NCBI GenBank assembly: GCA_013365365.1
Contig: JABVXU010001107.1
Location: forward strand, 1 to 10,034
DNA from: Cruorifilaria tuberocauda
Taxonomy: Eukaryota; Nematoda; Chromadorea; Rhabditida; Onchocercidae
Length of the DNA: 10,034 nt
Direction: 5' to 3'
Of the stretch, positions 1 to 6,934 are shown in pieces. Positions within the stretch are counted from its first letter, which is position 1; every line of letters starts with the position of its first letter. Position numbers and translations under genes: made by a program. Under the pieces are notes generated by a model. The model made no database searches and was not told the DNA's origin. It saw only the letters and a program-made list of their open reading frames with translations.

Positions 1-586
1 TTTATTCATTCATATTTTAACTAGTATATTAGTAAGTTATTATTATAGTTATATCGTCAGTATCATAGCGATAATTCATTATCATGATTTTATTTTGCGA
101 TACTAACTATTACTTTCTATTTCCAATAAAAGAATTTCTTCGAAAATACTTACTCATGTCTTAATGAATGATTATTCTGAGCTAAACTCTGATTTATCGT
201 AATTCTTTTTTGTACTATTAAGTATATCATCATAACTTGATCATAAATATATGAACTTTTGAAATTACTTAGTCATTTACAACTGCTTACTATTCATCAA
301 CCATTCTTATCTATATCAATATCAGTGATTACCAATGCTATTTTGAACTTATCACTGTTTGTCTCCATAGTTATTATAGTTGAGAAAAAATAAATTCATA
401 AAATTTTATCAAGTCACACTTTTTGAAAACTTTTTTTGATTATTTTTTAAAAATTGCTGAACTCTGATTTATCGTAATTCTTTTTTGGCTAATTTATTTT
501 ACTTATTGTCTCATTCTAATAAATAAATTATCTTTATGAATTTATTCGCTTTAAGAAACATATAAATGATATCATGCTTTAATTAG
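1..586. other. Intronic sequence upstream of SIX exon A
   Basis: Very AT-rich and no supported exon. It was searched by eye for the N-terminal SIX-domain segment, which was not seen. It contains a 32-bp direct repeat (181-212 and 456-487). It is probably the 3' part of an intron of the SIX gene. Confidence 0.55.
181..487. repeat. Pair of 32-bp direct repeats
   Basis: Positions 181-212 and 456-487 share GCT(A/G)AACTCTGATTTATCG followed by TAATTCTTTTTTG with a single mismatch, 275 bp apart. The flanking sequence does not match. They could be ends of a small dispersed repeat or remnants of a duplication. Confidence 0.8.
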
Positions 587-814
587 ATAATTGAACATTT
601 CAATGATTTTAATAAATTTAAGGCTGAATTCATTTGGGCAATACCAAATCGAGAAGATTTACAACGTAATGAAAGTGTCCTCAAAGCTCAAGCATTCATT
701 TGTTTTCATCGGCAAAATTTCAAAGAACTTTATCGAATTCTTGAAACTAATCAATTTTCACCTGAAAATCATGCAGAATTACAAGATTTATGGCTTAAAG
801 CACATTACAGTGAA
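587..814 (+). CDS. SIX gene exon A: part of SIX domain
   Basis: Reads 76 codons in phase 0 and ends at GAA before donor GTAATA. The acceptor TTTAATTAG at 578-586 is preferred over AATTTAAG at 614-622, which is also in phase and would drop 12 residues. The longer version supplies a helix segment ([11 protein letters not shown]) that lines up with the family's CEVLQQ...ERL segment, although apparently about three residues shorter before ERL and one residue longer just before FIW. The open frame starting at 591 in another register is a shadow of this exon. Confidence 0.88.
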
Positions 815-3800
815 GTAATAATTAATTAATTAATTTATAATTTTAATTTGAATTTTATTCCAAAATTAAATTTGTATCGATAAATTGTTTGATAAACAAG
901 TTTTTCTTTTTTTTTGTAAAAATTCTAAATGATTACAAATAAATTTAATTTTAAAAATTCGAATTGTATTAGCTGAAAAATTTATTCATTTTCCATATGC
1001 TCACAATTTAAAAGTATTAAGTAATCGATAATTTGTTTTTTTTATTTTTTAGAAAGATTAACTTTAAATTAAATTAAATTTTTCACATAACATAATTACA
1101 AATTACTATAAGTAAATTTTTTATATAGGCTGAAAAAATACGTGGTAGAGAGTTAGGCGCTGTTGGCAAATATCGAATACGAAGGAAATTTCCATTACCT
1201 CGAACAATTTGGGATGGTGAAGAAACGAGTTACTGTTTCAGAGTAAGTAACCTGTAAATTGTTTGAAAAAATTTTGTTCATTTTTTATTTTTGTTGAAAG
1301 ATTAACTTTAAAATTGCAAATGCATGCATGTAATAATGACATTTCAAATTTAAATATTCTAATTACATAAACAATTTGAAATATTCGATTTTGATTTTAA
1401 TTTCATCATTTAATCTTTTTTATTTAATATTTTAATTTTAATTTTATCATAATTTCATTAAAAATAGTAACAAAGTTTAATTGTCCATTTTACGGTTTAT
1501 AGAAAAGTTTCACTTATACTTGAAAGCTAAGTTCAAATTAAATTTGTTAAAACTTTACATTTCTTTAGGAGAAATCAAGGTATACATTGAAAAATTGGTA
1601 CGCTAAGAATCCTTATCCATCACCGAAAGAGAAGAAGGAATTAGCTGAAGAAACACACCTTACCGTAACACAGGTATCAAACTGGTTCAAAAACAGAAGA
1701 CAACGAGATCGAGCTGCTGAGAGTAAAGGAAGGTAAGGGAATTGTACTTTTTAAATTGGAAGTAAAAAAATTTACCTATGTTCTATTAATTTACTTCTAT
1801 CTTAAAAATTTACTTATACTTATACCTTAAGAAAAAAAAAAAGTTTTCCAAAAAATCTGACATTTTCCATAAAAACAAAAAAAATAAAAGTGAACGCAAG
1901 TTTCAGAATTACTTTACTTTACTTATATGATAATTATTTAAATTTTATCAAACGTTTAATCCAATTCTAAACAATCATTTTGAAATGTCATCTAAAATAT
2001 TAAGTAATTTAACATTCTATTATTTTTTATATTATACAGATTTTTATAAGCTACTCATTCCACTAAAATCTTTTGTTTAATGCCATAAACTATAAGTATA
2101 CCGTTGTGATAAGGATAAAATTAAACTTTAATCTTATCATTAAACCTCTAAGTTACTTCCGGTTATCATTAAAGCTGATAATATCACAGAGAAGAATGTT
2201 AAGTTAAATGGAATGTATTTACGAAAAGAAATGCATTTACGGTATAAAATAATAAGTAAAAAATTAGGTATTTCATTAAAAATTTAAGCACAAGTAATTT
2301 ATAAGAAGTGATAACAGTGATAATAGCATATCTCATTTTGAAATAATATCTGATAGCATTGTGTGTTATCAGTTGTTTTCCAATGATCTTATCGCCGTAG
2401 GCATGATTTAAATTAAACTCTAAAACTCTTTTTTTTGCAAATAACCGCTTATCACTTTCATATTTGTATCTATATCCAATGATTTCCAATAATTTAAATC
2501 AGAATTTTAGCTTTAAGCAATAACTTTTATGAAAATTTAAATTAAAAAGTTATTCTCTGTCAAAGTAATTCTTATCGTTATATTGTGATAAGATCATTGA
2601 TAACTGGTTATTTGTAAGAAAGATTTTAGAGTTTAATTTAAATCATGCCTAATATGATGATAAAATCATTAGAAAACAACTGATAACACACAATTTCAAA
2701 TCAAATTGAAATAAATTTCAAATTAGGATTTTATCAATAACTGATAGTTTTCTTATCATTTTGCTGATATGTGCTATCATGTGATAACAATATCACTCTT
2801 ATACTTTTGAATACAATAATTTTTATCATCGTTAACAACATTATCATTAATGTTATCAGCATTTTATCTTCGTCATAATCCTCTCTTCTATTACTCATCG
2901 AATAAGCACACAAGTCATTATTGCTTGTCAAATTTGAATGATTTAGGAGAAATGTGTGTCAGTTTGCTGACAAGTTACTCTTACAGGTAGATTCTTTCAC
3001 TCTCACTCTCTCTTTACTTTATTCATTGAATTTCTGAATAGTTGTAACAGAATAGGTAAGTGAAGGGTGTTACATTGATAAATGATACTTATTGTTAGTA
3101 CTATTACTTCCTCTGATTACAACTACATCAATTTGATATGTCCAGAAGATGTATTACAATCAACAACATGACGGATAGATACTTCAATCGTTATTCTCTT
3201 CAACTATCTTTAGAATCATTATTAAGAATTAAAATTAAAGTAACAGAGAGATAGAGAAGTTAAAAATTCAATAAATAAAAGAAAAAAAAAATTAATCTAT
3301 TAATCATGAAATTTTTTTTTCAAAAAAGTTTCATGATTTCATATTTCATGAGTTCATCAGTTTCATCAAATTTCACAGTGATAACAGAAAGTTAAATAAT
3401 TTATTTAATCAATTCTCTTATGAAATTAACAAAAGATAATAAAAAAATCAAATAATTCATAACAAAAAATCATATGTCTCTCTCTCTCTCTCTCTCTTTC
3501 TCTCTTCTTGATGATTACGGTAGACTTGATCAATTCAAATTCATCTAACTTTCCCTAACGATTGTTTATTTTGTGTTAGCAGTTATGGTTATATGTGATC
3601 TGTAATTCCGGGACCACTTGACACTTGACAGAATAGAAGAGCAATTCAGAAGAGAATATTTACATATGTCTGTTTTCGTAGTTGTGTCTGTATGTTTACG
3701 TGTACGTATATGTGTATGTGTGTACGTGTGTGTATGTACGTGTATGTGTGTATGTGTGAGTTTTGTTATTTACTTCAAACTTCAGCTATTTGTTATTCAT

Positions 3801-5766
3801 AATTGATGATGAGGGAATGATAGACAAAAGAATGAACGTTTATTTACAGAACTTAACAATGATATTGTATTGTACTTTATTTGTACTTTTATTTGTATTC
3901 ATAACTGTACTATTACTATTTACTAATTTTGATGTAACAATGATGTGAGAATCAAACATTGCAAGTTTTCTTTTGTTTCTCATTTCATACAAAAGTTTTC
4001 ATTGGTAAAAATCGATAGATTAATTGATTAGTAGTTTGAATTACTTACAAATTTAATAGATAATTAAATGGTAGTTATTAATTAATTACTTAAAGTTTTG
4101 AGGTTTATTGAAAATTATTAATTCTCATACCGAATATCGTATTACTGTGAAATTTAAAATAATGCTTGTGAAAAGTTATAAAATGATAATTATAATGATA
4201 ATACTTATATATAATATTCATATATTTGATAATTAATGAGATGGTTTAAATCATTTTTAAACTATTGAATATTTCTAAACTTAAAGTATTGTTTATTAAA
4301 TAATGAAATGTTCAATGAGTAATTTTAACTTTGAAATTATAATTTTAATTTCGAACGGTTAGAGCAGTATGGAAATAGAACGGGATAATGATATGTTATG
4401 AGATGAGTAATGAATAGATGAACTGATCATCGATCTGCTTGTCACTCATTTTTGGTAGTGATAATAAACAAGTTGTCAAGCTAACAACTGTCTTAGCATT
4501 AGCATTCGATCAATCTGATCCATTTAATCCCGTAAGAGTGAAAAAAAATCGATTAAACACTTTCAATAAAATTTCAATTTAAAAATAATATTAGAATTTT
4601 ATCAAAAGTTAAAATTTTATTAATTATTAGAATTGTTTTAATTAATTAAACTTTCATTAAATGTTTTACTTAATGTCCCAAATAAATACACGTGACTATA
4701 TTACGTTACTAATATTTCATCTGTATACATTATATTACTATTAATTATATTATCGTCAAGTTTTACGTCATACTTTATTGATAGTAATATTATTGAAATT
4801 ACGATAATAGGTAATGATACATTGATTACTTGCTTTTTTTTTCATTTCTCTTACAGTATAATCTTTAATTAGTAAAAAGTAAGGTGCTATTATCATATTT
4901 GATTCCATCAAGAAGATTAAGAATACAATAAAATATGGTTTTAAGTTATGAGTAACTTATTGTAAGCTATGAGTTTTAAGTTATAAGTAAAGTTATTACT
5001 TTAGTAATTGATTTTTTATACAGTAATTGATTTTATAAACTGATTACAGTTACGTTTAACGTTACAAATACCATTTTAGTGATATTTCTAAGCTTAAAGT
5101 AGGAATTATATTATTATTACTTTGTCTTCATTAACTTTGTACTTTTACTTATTCCCGTTAAATTGAAATACTAAGGAAATCATTCAAAACCATATTTGTT
5201 ACAATAAACCAATCTTGTTAATGACTCATTTTCTTACAAATTAAGATAAGCTGTTACCTCAAAAAGTTAGGTTAAGAATCCACCTGTCATTTCTTATTCT
5301 CTTACAAATCAAAGTAAGTTATTGCTTAAAAAAGTTAGAAATAATCTCACTGATATTAAGAATTTACCTTTCACTTCTTATAAGGTAAATAAAAGTAATA
5401 TTAGCTTTCTCTTTTCAGTTTATAATTTTAATTAAAAAGCAATTCATACAAAATTCATCTAAATCAAATTTTAGTGGTATGTGTAGCGAACGAAAAGAGG
5501 ATTCAGATATCTCAAGCGATGATGGCTCTTGCGATATCAAGCATCAGCAACAGCGACAACGCCAACACTATTCGCAAATGCTTCTGAATCCGTCGATGTC
5601 AATGTCATCAGCGATTCAGGAGACGAATAATCTTGCTACAGCTTACAGTAATCAGCTAACAGTAGCAACTACACCAGGATTTAACTTTCCCTACAATACA
5701 AATCAATCTATGCAATATATTCCGAGTGCTGATATGCTATATATGACAAGTTATCAGTCATTATGA
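587..5766 (+). CDS. SIX1/2-class homeobox transcription factor (ceh-33/ceh-34-like), 5' partial, four exons
   Basis: Seen: exons 587-814, 1129-1242, 1569-1732 and 5475-5766 join in frame into 265 residues ending at TGA 5764-5766. Residues 1 to about 105 are the C-terminal part of a SIX domain ([46 protein letters not shown]). Residues 106-165 are a homeodomain with [10 protein letters not shown] in helix 3, giving W48, F49, K50 and N51. The tail (169-265) is Ser/Asp-rich, then Gln/Arg-rich, then Ser/Thr/Tyr-rich. Known: SIX proteins are nuclear DNA-binding factors that bind EYA coactivators through the SIX domain; in nematodes the SIX1/2 genes are ceh-33 and ceh-34, and ceh-34 acts in pharyngeal development. 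The subclass call rests on [14 protein letters not shown] and RDRAAE; SIX3/6 and SIX4/5 differ at these sites. Inferred: the start codon and the N-terminus of the SIX domain lie left of the window, because the frame closes at TAG 584-586 and no matching N-terminal segment was seen in 1-580. Confidence 0.93.
1129..1242 (+). CDS. SIX gene exon B: SIX domain end and homeodomain N-terminus
   Basis: Exactly 38 codons between acceptor TTATATAG and donor GTAAGT, phase 0 at both ends. It encodes the almost invariant SIX-family stretch from AEKIRGRE through [10 protein letters not shown] to [12 protein letters not shown]. The intron before it is 314 bp and the one after it 326 bp. Confidence 0.95.
1569..1732 (+). 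CDS. SIX gene exon C: homeodomain helices 1-3
   Basis: Contains 54 codons plus two bases between acceptor TTTCTTTAG and donor GTAAGG. It runs from [11 protein letters not shown] through NPYPSP and LTVTQVSN to [16 protein letters not shown]. It leaves in phase 2 (AG), which joins T at 5475 to give a Ser codon. Lys at homeodomain position 50 is typical of SIX proteins. Confidence 0.95.
2100..2900. promoter_or_regulatory. GATA-motif-dense block, candidate intronic enhancer
   Basis: About twenty TTATC/GATAA words, many as TTATCA or TGATAA, were counted by eye on both strands, well above what the AT content alone should give (rough estimate about four per 800 bp). Some fall inside the inverted-repeat arms. 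Such sites are the WGATAR core bound by GATA factors. Enhancer activity is an inference; the pattern could equally reflect the sequence of an expanded repeat family. Confidence 0.3.
2358..2694. repeat. Inverted repeat with 96-bp arms (foldback/MITE-like)
   Basis: The left arm 2358-2453 is the reverse complement of the right arm 2599-2694 with a modest number of mismatches. The longest perfect block contains TTTTAGAGTTTAATTTAAAT and the adjoining CATGCCTA; another carries AAAACAACTGATAACACACA. The loop is about 145 bp. No transposase frame lies between the arms. This is consistent with a non-autonomous foldback element or a nested pair of repeats. The minus-strand frame at 2199-2489 overlaps the left arm and is not thought to be a gene. 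Confidence 0.85.
3304..3336. repeat. Short perfect-arm hairpin
   Basis: TCATGAAA at 3304-3311 is mirrored by TTTCATGA at 3329-3336, with T-run and A-run between them that extend the pairing. It lies in the long SIX intron with no further signals. Confidence 0.6.
3477..3504 (+). repeat. CT microsatellite
   Basis: An almost pure (TC)n tract with one TTT interruption, in the long SIX intron. The nearest splice acceptor is far away, so it is not a polypyrimidine tract for a recognised exon. Confidence 0.95.
3684..3758 (+). repeat. TG/TACG-rich imperfect microsatellite
   Basis: Alternating purine-pyrimidine tract built from TGTG, TATG and TACG units. The Cys/Val-rich frame across it (3618-3806) is a translation of the repeat and is not a gene. 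Confidence 0.9.
5225..5380 (+). repeat. Degenerate direct duplication near the end of the SIX intron
   Basis: TCATTT...TCTTACAAAT(T/C)AA followed by AAAAAGTTAG and then TTAAGAAT occurs twice in the same order (from about 5225 and about 5286), with indels between blocks. It looks like an old tandem duplication. Confidence 0.5.
5475..5766 (+). CDS. SIX gene exon D: C-terminal tail
   Basis: Starts after acceptor AATTTTAG (5467-5474) and ends at TGA 5764-5766. With the two bases from exon C it reads Ser-Gly-Met-Cys and then an acidic Ser/Asp segment ([13 protein letters not shown]), a Gln/Arg run (HQQQRQRQH) and a Ser/Thr/Asn/Tyr-rich end. Base composition is clearly richer in C and G than the flanks and codon use is regular, which supports coding. 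No named domain is visible; C-terminal tails of SIX1/2 proteins are generally divergent. The link to exon C over 3.7 kb is inferred from phase, strand and the fitting junction rather than from tail homology. Confidence 0.8.
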
Positions 5767-5769
5767 TAT

Positions 5770-5786
5770 TTTATCATTTTGATAAA
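5770..5786 (+). other. 7-bp hairpin / paired GATA hexamers just after the SIX stop
   Basis: TTTATCA and TGATAAA are separated by TTT and begin four bases after the TGA. It could be a 3' UTR stem-loop or chance in AT-rich DNA. Confidence 0.45.
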
Positions 5787-6411
5787 CCACAATGAAAACT
5801 ATCAGGAGACTCTTAACGGTTTTAAACATTTCAAAAAGGTTTACGAACATTTAAAACTGCTTTCAAATTGGTACACATAGTTAATAGTTTGATATGAAAA
5901 GTTGATCATTTAGTTTTGTTTATATAATTAAAAATTCATTCCTAATTATTAAATACATTTAGGTTTATTTATACCTAAATTAACCTGTTAAATAACTTAA
6001 GTAAATTAAGTAACACTGTATGATTAGAGTATCGAGTAATTTTTTTCTCATCCATTGATCTTTTAGTATTGATCGGAATTTTTTTTTTACTTTTGTAAAT
6101 TTCTTTTGAACCATTCGATTATAGATACTGTAAGATATGCGCCTCTTTTTAAAAATTAATCAATCAAATAGCTCATTTTTAGTATGTTTTTCTTATTGTT
6201 TGAAAAATTTTTGTTGAAAATTTAAACGAAAAAAAAGAAAAATCGATCAATATCGCTATACAGGAACTCTCGGGTATTTCAATTGATCTAAAACATATTA
6301 CTTTCACAAAGTAAGACTTTAAAAATATCACATTTGAGGGCAGCAATTATCATTAAACATTAAAGTAAAACTTTTGTAATTAGAAAATATTTCAAACTTA
6401 CCGTAAATTAC

Positions 6412-6417
6412 AATAAA
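6412..6417 (+). promoter_or_regulatory. Candidate poly(A) signal AATAAA for the SIX gene
   Basis: First canonical AATAAA after the SIX stop, about 650 bases downstream. Two ATTAAA variants lie nearer (5927 and 5948), so the real 3' end may be earlier. Confidence 0.3.
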
Positions 6418-6486
6418 TTAAATTCAAGCATTTAAATTTTCACCGATAGATTACGATGAAGTTTTAATCGATACGAAACGATTTGA

Positions 6487-6492
6487 TTTATT
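6487..6492 (-). promoter_or_regulatory. Candidate poly(A) signal AATAAA for the Ly6 gene
   Basis: TTTATT on the plus strand reads AATAAA on the minus strand, about 310 bases beyond the Ly6 stop. It lies only about 70 bp from the facing candidate at 6412. Confidence 0.3.
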
Positions 6493-6804
6493 TGTTTAAA
6501 TTGAATTTTCAAAGCGATTAATTTTCCTTTTGGTAGCTTTCTTCATTTGAAATAATTCATAACATTGATAAATTTGTAAAAATTATCGATCGAATCGATC
6601 ATCTGATAATTTATCAAAGAGATTGACAGATCAAATTTATAACCATATATCAATCAAATTTAAAAATCGTATAGGATTTTGATAGATTTCAATATCTAAC
6701 AAAAGCAAAAGCCTAAATGATAATTATTCCAGCATGGAATTTTCAAAAAATTTCAACAAATTCAATTGCTATAATTGTTGAAAAGTTGAATTTTGAGCAA
6801 AATA

Positions 6805-6934
6805 TCACAAGAATTTTAATAAAAAATACATTAGTGATATTGAAAGGTATGTGGAAATGTTCGAAGGCGCTGTATTGCAGAGATCTTTATGGCATGCACA
6901 TAATTGTACCTGATCGGAATTCTCGAATAAATAC
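6805..6934 (-). CDS. Ly6 gene exon 4: C-terminal CxC/DLCN motif and GPI-type tail
   Basis: Minus strand, after acceptor TTGATTTCCAG; one base then 42 codons and stop TGA at 6807-6805. It reads YLFENSDQVQL, then CACHKDLCN, then a short Ser/Thr/Asn linker and a hydrophobic end with one Lys near the terminus. The cleavage/attachment residue cannot be fixed but probably lies in the linker after residue 109. The open frame on the plus strand at 6717-6980 is the antisense shadow of this exon. Confidence 0.85.

Larger units (their letters stand above)
1733..5474 (+). other. 3.7-kb third intron of the SIX gene
   Basis: Flanked by donor GTAAGG and acceptor AATTTTAG. It is more than ten times longer than the other two introns of the gene. 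It holds a GATA-rich block and inverted repeat (about 2100-2900), a small hairpin (3304-3336), a CT tract (3477-3504), a TG/TACG-rich tract (about 3684-3758), and a degenerate duplication near the 3' end (about 5225-5380). No conserved exon was recognised on either strand. The open frames at 2199-2489 (-), 2734-2931 (-), 3618-3806 (+) and 3763-3948 (+) are AT-rich or simple-repeat reading frames without domain-like content. Confidence 0.75.
5767..6804. other. Convergent intergenic interval with both 3' UTRs
   Basis: About 1 kb between the stop codons of the SIX gene (+) and the Ly6 gene (-). Plus-strand poly(A) signal candidates are ATTAAA at 5927-5932 and 5948-5953 and AATAAA at 6412-6417. 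On the minus strand, AATAAA occurs at 6492-6487, about 310 bases past the Ly6 stop. No coding segment was recognised. A small palindrome, ATTATC...GATAAT, sits at 6582-6610. Confidence 0.6.

Noticed and set aside
591..818. 75-residue plus-strand open frame
   Set aside because: It is a shadow in a different register of SIX exon A; the true frame reads SIX-domain motifs such as NESVLKA and LWLKAHY.
2199..2489. 96-residue minus-strand open frame with a hydrophobic end
   Set aside because: Overlaps the inverted-repeat arm, lies in an intron, and shows no conserved motif or codon bias; hydrophobicity follows from the high T content.
2955..2972. GTCAG-TTTG-CTGAC mini-hairpin, considered as a small RNA
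   Set aside because: Only a 5-bp stem; no precursor-length fold or flanking pairing could be seen.
3618..3806. Val/Cys-rich plus-strand open frame
   Set aside because: Direct translation of the TG/TACG microsatellite.
4350..4550. Slightly GC-richer patch in the SIX intron, checked as a possible exon on both strands
   Set aside because: Frames close quickly, the longest Met-initiated reading is about 17 residues, and no domain motif appears with splice sites.
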